Of a stretch of 64,000 bases of DNA, positions 1-12,700 are shown one piece after another. Below the pieces are notes generated by a model. It ran no database searches. It saw only the letters and a list, made by a program, of their open reading frames with translations, and was not told where the DNA came from. Source of the DNA: Nelumbo lutea. Lineage: Eukaryota > Streptophyta > Magnoliopsida > Proteales > Nelumbonaceae. The translations under genes were made by a program, and so were the position numbers. Positions within the stretch are counted from its first letter, which is position 1; each line of letters begins with the position of its first letter. The stretch lies in contig JAKGHH010000007.1 of the NCBI GenBank assembly GCA_022828595.1, positions 38,564,356 to 38,628,355 of the forward strand, read 5' to 3'.

Positions 1-837
1 AGTCTGCTATCAAGTACTTTGCTGAGGTTACCTTGTAATCTTCCCATGGTGCTTTACCTTTAACTACCATGTGGAAGGTCTAGATACTTCTGCTATGGTT
101 AACATTTTCTTACCTACCTGTGCTTGCATTGATTGCTGACTTTGTCTCAAGGATCCTTACTGGTGGTTGGAAACCTACCATCTGTTCTTGTAACAGGCCT
201 CCAAAGATTTCCATCCTGCCATCTTTCTGTACTTTGGATTTCATGTTGGTTGCCTTCTGCTTTACTCAACATATTCCACTGGGAACAATACATTGTCATT
301 TGGTGTTTTGTCTTCTGACTGCAATATATGACCTGATGATCAACTTAATTGTATTTGAGTGCTCACCATCCAGACTAGTGAAGAGGACTCCATCTACAAA
401 TACTTTGAACTGGACTGAACTCTTTTCTTCCAGGATTATCATCCTTTCCCAATCTCTTATATCATCGACTTCCTTCTGTTTCCTTTGCCAAGTTCCTTAA
501 ATATGAATATCATTGCTTCGACCCTCAAGTCTTGGCACTTCTTTTTTACTGAGGCGATCACTCCATTCTTCGCCATGATCCTCATGGCTGTTATTCTTCA
601 ATCCATCTGACTATAGTTCCCTACATAACAACATACATTGCTTCCGTGGAATTAGCATGGAGTCACAATAGTCATATCAGTATTCATGTTTCTAAGAGTT
701 TGACAAAAGTTTACTTGACACCATCTTCTCTATCCAGGCTTGGGACTGAGTGTAAGAAAAGCTTGTGTGAACAAAAGAAAAGTGAGGAAATGGAAAATCC
801 TTAAAAGAGGAATGCTAATCCTACTCACCATGCCTAT
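1..837. other. VPS53 intron 0, left part: no gene seen
   Basis: Intron sequence upstream of the first in-window exon. Short open frames here (e.g. 120-500) resemble no VPS53 N-terminal sequence or other protein I recognise. Confidence 0.6.
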
Positions 838-1125
838 TATCATAAGTAGAGTTAGAGATATACTATTGCCAAACCTCTAGCACCCTTGACATGGGTAGAT
901 GTAAAGAGTTTGGATCTTTTGACCACAACATTGATGGCCATGTTCACCCAGCCACACATTCGGAACATCTCTTGTACTTAATAATTATATAACCGATGTT
1001 CCTGATATGTGTCTGGGTGAACGTAGCCAGCAATATGTTGTGGTCAGCAGATCTGGACTCAGAGATGCACCGGTAAGAGTAGATCTCTAATCCTACTCAT
1101 GAGAGTATGATTGGCTGTCCTTATC
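838..1125. repeat. Long imperfect inverted repeat (foldback / MITE-like)
   Basis: The best-paired arms are 921-969 and 995-1045, about 50 bp each with a 25-bp loop; both contain GTTCACCCAG or its complement and a paired ACCACAACAT core. Weaker pairing continues outward: AAGTAGAGTTAGAGATATACT near 847-867 pairs with the stretch around 1076-1103. The RNA would fold into a stem of up to about 130 bp. It could be a foldback MITE or a source of small RNAs; no coding sequence is present. Confidence 0.65.
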
Positions 1126-1559
1126 CTCGAGATATCTGAGACAAGATTCTGTCATCGTCTTCAGTGCTACTTTCCCATTTGAGTTTGTATTGAATTGTTT
1201 TGCTTGTTTTTTAATAGGTAACATATGACAAGGGTTCAAATCTTGGAAACAGCCTCTCTGTGTATCTGCAGGGGTAAAGCTGTGTACATCTATCTTTCCC
1301 CAGACCCTGCATTGGCGGGAGCCTTGTGCACTGGGCTGCCCTTTTTTTATCTGTGTTTGAGAAATAGTAATACAAGTTGCATATGCAAAGGGTTATAGAT
1401 AAGGGAAAAATAAAAGATACGCTACTGCTCTCTCTCGAGAAAAGGCCTGTAAGTTTTAGATATAATTGCAATTTTATACTTGAAGAGAGTGGTACACTAA
1501 GCCACCTTTGAACTTGAACAACTTCTGAATCATGTATAACATGAAACCTCCCCTAAAAT
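1126..1559. other. Intron 0 sequence without recognised feature
   Basis: Unremarkable intron DNA. An 86-codon antisense frame at 1211-1471 shows no recognisable motif. Confidence 0.5.
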
Positions 1560-2748
1560 TTCCACCTATCAAACGAGAGGTTTGGGGCTGGGAAGAGTAA
1601 AATTATTCAACAAGGAACTCTTAGGGAAATGGCTGTGGAGATTTGGGCAAGAGGGAGAGAGGGAGGAATTATGGAGGGTAGTGGTTGGGAAATATGGGGT
1701 GGTGAGGTTCATATGGGATAAGTGTATGGAAGGGAATTATGAAATTTAATCAGGACTTCATAAGTTTAGTTAAACTTAAAGTGGGGGAAGAGGTTAGGAT
1801 AAGGTTTTGGGAAGATGAGTAGCTTGGGGTTGGAAAACTGTGTGAGATGTGTCCCAGGCTTTATAAGTTGACAGACCACAGACCAGCAAGTAACTATTGA
1901 TCAGTGCTATGAGTGGAGAGGGGAGCAAGTGATTTGGAACCAAGAAGTGGAAGAGTGTATTCTGCTACTGGAAAAGTTACAAGATACAAATATATCCAGA
2001 GCTACAGCAGATGGATTATGGTGGAAAGAATGCAGAGATTGAAGATTTTCAGTTAAATCTTTCTACAATGCTTTGATTAGAGATAGTAGGGAGTCAGACC
2101 AGATTAAGGGTGTGTGGGGAAACCCAGTGCCCTCAAGGGTAGAAGCTTTTGCTTGGTTGGTGGCACATGACAGCATCCTAACATTAGATCACTTGAAATC
2201 CAAAGGCATACATTTAGAAAACTGCTGCTATATGTGCAATCAAGAGGAAGAAACAGTTCTTCATCCCTTCCTCTCATGTAGTGTGGTAGATTTTATCTGG
2301 AAATTCTTCTCTCTCCTGTTTGGAGAGAATGTATTTCTCCCTTCAGTTCCAGCAGAGATTTTCTCCAAATGACTGAAAATCAGAGGAAGTAAGAAAGCTA
2401 AAATCCTATGGAGCTGCATCCCATTCGCAGTATGCTGGTCCATTTGGAAAGAAAGAAACAGAAGGATGTTCGAGGACAAGGAAAAAAAGCATTGAGTGTT
2501 TGATAGTAGGAGTGGGTAACCTGATTTCAGCTTGGGTTCTCAGCCTTCCAGAGTTTGACCAAGTGAAAAAATCTGATCTGTTAGAGAATTTCTGGGGCAG
2601 TTTGGAGCTGAATCCTTGTAGTTTTGATTCTTTTTCAGTTTGAGCTGATTTGTATTTGGTTTGTCAACTTGACAACCATCATGTTGAGATGTACTGCTTC
2701 TTTTTACATTTAATAAAATTTCCTTTTTATCCTTCAAAAAAAAAAAAA
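1560..2748 (+). mobile_element. 5'-truncated LINE (L1-type) 3' end
   Basis: Seen: 1600-1720 reads as the LFNKELLGKWLWRFG-like C-terminal reverse transcriptase region. 2073-2372 encodes a reverse-transcriptase zinc-binding domain: NPVPSRVEAFAWLVAHDSIL, then CYMC near 2228 and a later H/C pair in LHPFLSC. A stop and frame breaks follow, and a 13-A tail lies at 2736-2748. The order RT C-terminus, zinc-binding domain, poly(A) is that of plant non-LTR elements. Inserted sense to VPS53. The 5' edge is approximate and no target duplication was recognised. Confidence 0.8.
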
Positions 2749-3142
2749 TCCTACCAATGCTTATCTTCTGCATATTTCCTTCTCAAGGACCTTCTCTCCT
2801 CTTCTTTTATTTTCAATTACAATTCTTCTTGTCCTGTCCACTTGAACATCCTCCTTTGCTGAAGCTTTCTGTTCATTACCCTTCTCAACAGTTCTTTGAT
2901 GTTGATAAAGCCTCTCATTGGTCATCATGCCTTCAAAGACTTTTCTTGACATTTACACTATCTCCTTATAGTTAGAATGAATTAAGTCTAGATGAGACCA
3001 GATATGTTACATCTTTTCTGACAGGCCTTAACGCCACAGATGCTGATAGACTGCCATCTCTCGAGGATTTATCAACCTTACTGGGTTAACATTAGACTTA
3101 AAAAGTCTTGGAAAATAGGCATTCATAACTTTTGAGTATTAC
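2749..3142. other. Intron 0 sequence without recognised feature
   Basis: Between the LINE poly(A) tail and the solo LTR. The overlapping short frames are not convincing as genes. Confidence 0.5.
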
Positions 3143-3147
3143 ATTAG

Positions 3148-3440
3148 TGTTTGTGGTTGGATTGACACTAGTTCAGTCCTAGTTCAGAAACAAGAAAGAA
3201 AGAGAGAAGAAGAAGAAGAGAAATAAGAGATGAGGGAAAGAAAGGGTTTGGCCAGAGAGAAAAATCATCTACTCTCAGCCGACCCACCTTGTATTTATAA
3301 CTTATCCATTAGGATTTAAAAGACAACTATGTCCCTCATTAAGTATGGGACACACAACTTAAACACAGATAAAATAGACAACTCACTTTAAATTAAATGA
3401 CAAAAAGATGAAACTACCCCTTATTCTGCCGACTCTAACA
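3148..3440. mobile_element. Solo LTR (copia-like)
   Basis: A 293-bp block bounded by TGTT and AACA and flanked on both sides by the 5-bp duplication ATTAG (3143-3147 and 3441-3445). It contains a GA-rich tract and TATTTATAA, as do the LTRs of the full copia elements in this window. There is no internal coding region, primer site or second LTR, so it fits a solo LTR left by LTR-LTR recombination. The minus-strand reading (TGTTAGAG...) looks like the LTR sense direction. Confidence 0.7.
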
Positions 3441-3644
3441 ATTAGGATCTGTGATAGTGTTGTAACAGATATAGGTTCCTTGATATTGTTATGATTATAA
3501 TGTCCCAAACTAAAATCTTGTTTCCTTCTATTATGTTTTATCTATTACTTGTTTCAGGTTTTGATCTAATTTAATAATTTTTGTAGAAAGGCACATCACT
3601 ATTGTATTTTATGTTCACTGACATAGGATAATAATTATTTCCAG

Positions 3645-3769
3645 GCTGTAAACCAATTATGTGGTCATTTTGAAGCTTATAGAGATATTCCAAAGATTAC
3701 TGAGCTTAGGGAAAAATTCAAGAACATCAAGCAAATACTCAAATCTCATGTATTCTCTGATTTCTCAAG
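3645..3769 (+). CDS. VPS53: VPS53 exon a (first in window)
   Basis: Starts after a TTTCCAG acceptor in phase 0 and ends ...TTCTCAAG before gtatgt, leaving two bases (AG) for the next exon. Encodes [20 protein letters not shown] onward through the [11 protein letters not shown] motif of the Vps53 N-terminal domain. Confidence 0.93.
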
Positions 3770-6700
3770 GTATGTTAGTTTAAAACTTCTATATCTATAA
3801 CCCTTTCTCCAACCATCATTTAGGTACCTCATTATTTTAAAAACATGCCAAGATTTTATTGTAATTTATACATCATTCTAGCATTAATTTTATCCATTGG
3901 AACACTGAAACTATATGAACTTAACTGTCAAATTTATCATTTCCCTTTTTGTTCTTTTCTTTTTCTATTTTTGGATCAGTAACAATAAACTTTATTCATT
4001 GTAAAAGAATGTATAAGCTGTACAACAAGTGCCAAATACGAACAACCACCCCATCCCTGGTAGCCGCAAGCACACCTCACCCCCTTCCCCTCAATACATA
4101 TCTATTTTGTTTACCACAAACTTTCTGGCCTGTCTGCCAAGCTGTGTCCTTCCCTTGGGATATATTGGGTCTGAACCCTCAATTCCCTTATCAAGGTCTT
4201 CGTCTCTCTTATTGAACTTCTGTACCTCCATGATCCTTGATTTTGCATTCAGCAGGCTGTTTACTGTACTGCTAGAATCACTTTCTGCTGAGAAATTGCT
4301 GAGATTGGGTGCCAACCTTAATCCATAAAGTAACATCATCATTTCTTCTTTTAAAGCCTTTTCCTTTCCTATTGCACCTGAGAATGCCCTAATCTGTCAC
4401 GTGTCCCTTATAACTCCATCAATGCCTGCATTCCTTGAACTTTTCAGGCTACTTGTCTCAAAATTTAGTTTGAGATTGTCTAAATTAGGGGCAGCTGCTA
4501 AGAGTAATTAGTCACTATTCTTGCTTCAGTAGAGTAAGCTATGTGGTTCCAGCTCCTCAAAATATTCTCAATAGGAAAGGTTTCTAACTAAAGAAAACTG
4601 GAGTATAGGTCAACTGACTGTGATTCTATACTTTGTATTATTCGAATGACATGATGAATGGTCCATTAAAATTGATAGATCTTTTACATTTGTTTAAAAT
4701 GATTTTCCTGTTGCATCCACATCCATTTGTCCTAGTTTCTTTGTTTCGTTTTTAATTGAAATGTTAAAATGGTATTAGCTTTCATGCTCTTCATAACATC
4801 ATATTATGATTTTGGCAGCCTGGGTACAGGGAAAGAGACAGAAGAAGCAAACTTACTGCAGCAGCTCTCAGATGCATGCTTAGTAGTTGATGCCTTGGAG
4901 CCATCTGTAAGGGAAGAGTTGGTCAGGAATTTTTGCAGCAGGGAGCTTACATCGTATCGGCAGATCTTCGAAGGAGCAGGTTTATTTTTTTGGGTTTCGT
5001 CATGCATTTTTTCATGGATGAGCTAGGGTTAGCAGTGCAACTCAATTTTTATCATTAGTTCTGGAGTTTCTTGATATGTGCTATTTTCTATTAGAACTGG
5101 CAAAATTGGATAAGACTGAACGGAGATATGCATGGATTAAGCGTCGTCTGCGCACAAATGAGGAGATATGGAAAATCTTCCCTCCTTCATGGCATGTTGC
5201 ATATTTGCTTTGCATCCAGTTTTGTAAGTTAACAAGGTTTGTCTTCTTTAGCTTTACATTTTTTCTTGTTAAAAAAACCATTCTAAGGTTATTTGCACAC
5301 CTTTCTATTTCATAACATTTACCATTTGAGGTATGGAAGCTTCTAGACATTGAATAATTTGAATTGCTAGTAGGAAAGGTGTCCAGTTATAAAAAGTACA
5401 CATGACCACTTCTTAAAATGATTTTTACTGTCCTGGATGTCATTGACTGCATAAATGCTCTTTCCAGTTATAAATGTCCTGTTTTGGCATGCCCATACAT
5501 GGTTGGAGAAACACAAATATTTTCATCTGTTTCTAGATGCATTTAAGATGTTTTTATATTCTTTATAATGTTATCTACCCATCTTCGCAATTGTCCTACT
5601 TATATAGTTTGACAACATACACAATAAACAAGCATGGTTTTGGTGTTTTACATTCACTAAATTAATTAGAATATGGTTCAAGGCATCTACTTTCTCCCCA
5701 GGTCATATAATGCAAACTTTCTTTTGAATAAAACTCTTTAGGATTCTTTTCTGATAATGCTAAGTATAAGGTGATTACAACTGTTCTCAGGACTCTTATA
5801 CAAGAGTTTGGATGCCCTGTTACTGGGTCCCATGAATCAATATTGTGACAGGCAAACTACTCTCAGAATAGCGCATAATCTAGTTCAATATGTTTGAACA
5901 AAGAATATCAAGGTGGATGGGAATTTTATTCATGAGAAGGTTGCTTTTTGAGGAAATTTGTCTACCCTGTTTTGAGGACTGGTGATGAATTAGCTGATGT
6001 GTTATACCAAAGCTTTTGATGAAACTTAGTTAACGGAAGTTATTGATAAGCTGGGCATGTGTATGCACCAGCTTGAGGAGAAGTGTTGTCATATATATAT
6101 ATATATTTTACACTAATAGCATCAGTCAGATTACATTGTATCTAATCAATGACATTTGTTGTAATCTTATTCTTCCATTCACTTAATTAATAAAACAACT
6201 CAAGAAGGGTGTGGCTCTTATTGCACAATTTTTTCAAATCTTCTCTTTCTTCTATTTAACTGTTCTTTCTCTTTCTAAACGACCAATCCTAAAATTATTA
6301 AACTGTAATAAAGATCTTTTCTGGCCATTCTTGTCCTCAAAATGTGTTCAAGAAGTATTTATCAGTTTGGGTAAGCTTCTTATATTTGATGAGGAAGAAT
6401 GTTATACAAGGAACCTTTTAATACCTATGAAAACTGAAGAGAGCTGCTTAGCTATATTTGAATTGTGAAGAGTTTCAAATCTATGACAGAAATTCAAGTT
6501 TTATATCTGATGAATAATTGCTTTTCTTCTTTATATTAAACATTTCAACCATGATGCCGTGGTCTGAAGGCCCATCCTTCACGATATGGTATAGCCCATA
6601 GGGGTATTTCCTTTTGTTGTTACCATGAGCAATTGGAACTTCCAGGTGAGGCACACCTTGGTGCACAGGCTAGGTGCATTTCAAGGCATGTGCTTCTTTG

Positions 6701-9700
6701 GAAAGGTGTGTGCCTGTTGCACCTTGTGCGTCAGCTCAGAGTGCACACATTTTTTAAATGCATCATTTTTCGCTATATTTTTTGTGGATTCACATCACTG
6801 TAATGGTTTATCAACCTCTAAATTATCTTTTATTGCTGTTCATACACTAGTAGTGCTCTATCAACTTTTAAAATAAATTGAAACAAAATTTTTACAAATA
6901 TCTGAAGTGTTAATTCTTGCAAACATGGTTTGTATCAATATTGATTAACATTTTACCATGTATAGTTTCGAGAAGTTTTGGAGATATTTTGCTAAGATAT
7001 TTGGGAAATCTAAAAAATTAGGAAATTTTTCTAGAGACATGGAGTTAGTTAATAAACCTTCAAGAGATCATTAGAAGAAATATAATTGCACATTTAAGGC
7101 TCAAAACCGTAACAAAGAACTATTTAAATCAAATAGGAGAAATTAAGAGACTAATAGATTTGTTTCTCTGTCTCCCTTTTGGTGTTTAGCCATCTTCTCT
7201 TCTTTATATATGCCAATTATTTGCCATTTTAACTTTTGGCTTTATTGTTTCTATATGTTTTGATTAGATTGAGAATACTCTTTTGTAGTTATATACATTT
7301 TTCTTTTTCTTTTGAATTAGTGACGTAGTAAGTAAATCATATCAAAGTAGTAAGCCAATTATCCAATCACCAATTCCCTACTGGTTCTTGTAGGAAAATA
7401 TTTTAAAAAAATTATGATGATTTTAATGAGAAGAAAAACAACCTTTTGAGAAGAGATGACTGTTTAGAAAGTTGCAAAATTTCAAAAGAAAGTAGTAGAA
7501 ATCAGAGTTTAAGAGGAGCGAAGAAGAAGAAGGTGGCAGCAACTTGGGTTCAGAGAGAGAGGTTTTCGAACATAGTCTCTTCTCTTACTCCCTTAATTCT
7601 ATTTCATTAAGTTAAACTTTAGTAATTTACAGAGAAGCCCCTAGTTAGGCAGAAAATTAAAATGACATAACATAAGAAAGAATAAAGCCCAGATTAAGGC
7701 CCATTACAACAAAGGACATAAAAGATAAAAAAGGATAAAATAGCCTATGGGCCATTCAGCCCATCTTCTTTACACTCCCCCTCAAGCTGAGCATAGATGT
7801 TAATCATGCCAAGCTTGCTAGTATCACGCTGAAGTTTAGCCTTGGGAATGCCCTTGGTGAGGAAATTAGCTAACTGTCATTCAGAAGTGATGAAAGGTAG
7901 ACACACTTCTCCAGAAGTCACTCTTTCTCGAATGAAGTGTCTGTCAACTTCAATATGCTTAGTTCTATCATGTTGCACTGGGTTGTGAGCAATGTTGACG
8001 GCTGCCTGATTATCACAGTATAACATCATTGGCTTATCATGCTCAACACTCAGTTCCTCCATCAAGGATCTAAGCCACAATAGTTCAGAAACTCCATGAG
8101 CCATGGCTCTCTGTATTCTGCTTTGGCTGAAGATCGAGCAACAACTGATTGTTTCTTGCTTCTCCAAGAGACAATATTACTTGCCACCAAGCTACAGTAC
8201 CTAGAGGTAGATCTTCTGTCATCAATGTTTCTAGCCCAGTCAATATCTGTGTAGGCTTCAAGTTTCATATGGCCATGCTTAGTAAATAGAATTCCCTTTC
8301 CAGGGGAGCCCTTCAAATAACACAGAATCTGCTCTGTTGTTGCCATGCGAGTATCCCTGGGAGCATGCATGAACTGACTGATGCAACTGACAACATATGC
8401 AATGTCTGCCGAGTCATGCATAGATAAAGAAGTTTTCCAAGTAGTTTTTGGAAGACTCCCTTATCTTCTAACAATATTCCATCTAAAGCAGAGAGTTTAT
8501 GGCTCATATCGATAGGAGTGGCAACTAGTCTAGCACCCATCTTCCCTGTTTCAGAGAGCAAATCAAGAACATACTTTCTCTGAGAGATAAGAAACCCATC
8601 ATTGGATCTAGCAACCTTTATGCCAAGAAAGTATCTCAATTGCTCTAGATCTTTGATCTCAAACTCTGTATGAAGGAAAGACTTGAGATCATTAATCCCT
8701 AAGACATCATTACCAGTCATAACAATATCATCAACATACACAATCAGGTAAACGACCAATGATCTTCTCCTCTTCACAAAGAGGGTATGATCAGACTGTG
8801 TTTGTACATAGCCAAAGCTAACAAGGGCAGCCCTAAACCTTTCAAACCATGCTCTAGGGGATTGCTTGAGTCCTTAAAGAGATTTCTTCAGCCTGCAGAC
8901 CTTTCCTTTCATATATGCTTCATACATCCCTAGAGGAAGAGACATATAGACCTCCTCATGTAACTCTCCATTCAGAAATGCATTCTTTACATCCAATGGG
9001 TAAGGTGGCCAGTCTGAGTGTGCAACCAAAGATAGCAGAACTCTCACAGAAGTAATCTTGGCAATAGGGGCAAAGGTCTCTAGATAATCAATCCCATATG
9101 TCTGTGTATAGCCTTTTGCAACCAGCCTAGCCTTGTACCTTTCAATGGTGCCATCAACATGATATTTGATAGTAAAAACCCACTTACAGCCTACTGGATC
9201 CTTCCCTTAAGGCAAATCAACCATTTCCCAGGTGTCATTCTTGTGTAGGGCATCAATTTCTGTTCTCATAGCATCCCTCCATTCTGGAATATTAAGAGCT
9301 TCTGACACAGACCTGGGAATTGGGTTAGAAGCAACAGAAGAAAGGTAGGCAAAATATGAAGGAGAGAGCAAACTATAAGAAAGGTGTTTGGAAATGCAAT
9401 GTGCAGTACACTTCCTTTTTCCTTTCCTAATAGCAATGGGGATATCAAGGTCTGGGAAGGATGGCTCCAAAGGGGCTGTAACAGTACCTGTTGTCTCATC
9501 TGTAACTGGAAGTGCACGAGGCTCATGTGTTGTAGGGGAAACAATCTGCTCATTTCTGGTTCTCTGCTATTGGTACAGCCAGGGATTAAAAAGAGGGTGA
9601 TGAGGTAAAGGAGGAGGAATAGGAACACTAGAATGAGAGTGAAGTGATTGATCCTCCCTTGACTCATTTGAAGGAGGAAGAGACTCAACAAAAGACTCAA

Positions 9701-12700
9701 CTGGGAGAGGAAGAGGAAGAGCAAACACCTATGACAAATCCTCCCCCTTTGGACAATGTCTCTCCAGAGAATAACCATAAAAAGAAGAAAGCTCATCAAA
9801 GGTGACATCCATTGAGACATACCAAGTGCCAGTCTTCGGATCAAAACAACAATAACCCTTTTGTGTGAGGGAATAACCAAGGAAGATACACTTGTGGGCT
9901 TTTGGTTCAAATTTATGTCTCTGGACACTTGGGATATGTACATAACAAGTGCAACCAAAGACATGAAGAGGAATAGGAAAAAGATCCTTGTCCGGATGAA
10001 GAAGACTTAAACACTAAAACCCTGGGTGGCATACGGTTTATAAGGTAGGTAGAAGTGAGAACAACATCACCCCAAAATTTTGTAGGGACATGTGAGGCAA
10101 ATAGAATACTTCTTGCAACTTCAACAATATATCTATTTTTTCTTTCACCAACTCCATTCTGTTCTGGGGTCCTAATACAGGATCTTTGATGAATAACCCC
10201 TAAATCAGTGAGATAGCAGGTCAGGTTTTTCTCAAAGTATTCTTTTGCATTGTCGGATGTGAAAATTTTAATTCTGGTATCAAACTGGGTTAGGACAAAT
10301 TCATGGAATTGCCTCACAAGTCTGGGAACCTCATCACGGGACTTCATCAAAAATATCCGAGTGAACCGAGAAAAGGCATCAATGAACAAGATAAAATATT
10401 TGTAGCCACCCATAGAAGGTAAGTGGTAAGGCCCCCACACATCAAAGTGCACAATATTAAAAGGAGAAGATCTTTTATTACTTAGAGGATAACTGTTTCT
10501 ACAATGTTTTGACAGTTCACAAGACTCACAATGAAGAGTGGACAAACTAATTCCCTTAAACAGTTCTGGGAATAAATGACTTAATGCAGAAAAAGAAAGA
10601 TGACCCAAACGAAAATGACATAACATGACTCGACTGATAGACTCTGTAGATGTAGACCCAAAAGCAGCTTTTCTAGGTTGTTCATGGCACTATCCAGGAG
10701 TATCTAGTAGATATATTCCATTTGCTTCACAGCCACTCCCAATCACCTTTAGAGACTCCAGATCCTGAAAAACACAGTAGGAAGGGAAGGTTACACAACA
10801 ATTTAATGACATAGTTAGGCTACTTACAGATAATAAGTTTGTATTTAGTCTGGGTACATGAAGAGTAGAAGGGAGAACTAATGAGTCTGTAGCCTTGATG
10901 GTTCCTTACCGGAGATGAGGGCAAGAGAGCCATCGGCTAGGGTGATTTTGTCACGTTCAGGAAGTAAATCATATGAAACAAACAAAGTAGAAAGGCTGGT
11001 CATATGATCAGAAGCACCAAAATCAATAATCTAAGGGATCCTACGGATTACCTGAAAATGGTTGCATGATTGGCAGAAGCCCGTATACCTAAATGAGCAA
11101 ATGCATAATAGGTTGAATTTCCTAGAGGGTTGGAAGAAGAGGTCACACCCTCTAGGTGACTGATCATCCTCCCAAACTTCTCATATTCTGCCTTCATAGC
11201 TACGAACTACTCACTAGCCGTCATCTCTTTAGTTTGGTATCTGTCACTAATTGGACTAGTAGCAACATTGGCACTCCCTGCCTTTATATTGCCAGACTTT
11301 TTCTGAAACTAAAGTGGTAGGAGCTCAGTATGCAATTTCCAGTACTTGTCTTTAGTATGTTTTAGCTTTTTATAGTACTCACAGATAATCTCTTTCTTCC
11401 CTGAGCTACTTGGAGTCCCTGCAACCCCCTTGGGTTTTACTCTCATATTAGCAAAGTGATCATTTAGACCAGCCCCTTGGACCTGGACAAGTCTTCTGCT
11501 TTCTACACTACTTACCAAGACATATGCTTGAGATAGTGAGACACTATCCTTGGATAAAATATTTTGCTTTGTAATGTCATACTTTGGTTTTAGCCCTGTC
11601 AAGAACTCAAACACCCTGTTTCTCTCAACCAGTTTTTTGTAGGTCTCAACACCATTAGTGGTGTCCCAAGCTATAGTTTCTATCAAATCTATTTCTTGCC
11701 ATAAAGACTTCAGTGTTGAGAAGTATATAGCTAATGGTTTCTCCCCCTGTTTCAAAATTTTCACATCACTTCTCAACTTGTAAACCCTGGCCACATTTAA
11801 TTTTTGGGAATAGGTTTCAGCAACACTATCCCAAATTTCCTTTGCTGAATTTATCCACAAATAGTGATGACTAATCTGTGGTTGCATTGATTTCACAAGC
11901 CATCCAATAACAGTATAATTTTCTTGCATCCACTTTTCATATGATGGATCATCTTTCGGAGGAGCCTTTTTGCTCTCGGAGATAAAACCCCATTTGTCTC
12001 TACTACAAATATGAATTTTTACTAATTGTGACCAAGCCAGATAATTAGTTCCATCTAGCTTGACTGTGGTCACAGCCAGTAGAAAGTCTATAGAGGCTCC
12101 TGGAACCTGTCCGGATTCAGCAATATGATTGTTTTCAAAGTCTGAGGAGTTCATCTTCTTAAATACTTAAAAAATGACTTCAAACAACTTCTAATAACAA
12201 CAAATGAAGACAAAACAAAAACTTTGTTGTGAGCCAACCTCTATGTAGCCGTACCAGTAACCTACGTCACACCTAGAAGCTAGGAGAAACATAGAAAACT
12301 CAGTCGCTCCTTGTAGACTTCACAGAACACCAATCCACTTGATTCGATCTTCAAGAAGAAGAATGAGAAGGCCTTCAGTCACTGAGCGCCTAGGTCAAAC
12401 TCCCTATGGGGCCTGCAATCAGATTTATCCAGAAAAATAGGGTTTCGGGCAACACACTTGAATCTGTCAAGAGGACGACAAAACCAGTTCCCTTCTCTCT
12501 AGAAACCACTAACAATTGGGATGAAATAGTTTTCTTTAACTGTTCATACGATTCAGTTCTCCATACACACTGTGTATGGGAAAAATGGTGAAAAAAAGGG
12601 AAAAACGAGCTTGCTCTGATACCAAGAAGAAAAACAGCCTTTTGAGAAGAAATGACTGTTTAGAAAGTTGCAAAAGTTCAAAAGAAAGTAGCAGAAATCA

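Noticed and set aside
120..500. 126-codon sense frame at the left edge as a VPS53 N-terminal exon
   Set aside because: Its residues match nothing in the conserved VPS53 N-terminus, and no acceptor/donor pair with suitable phase is seen.
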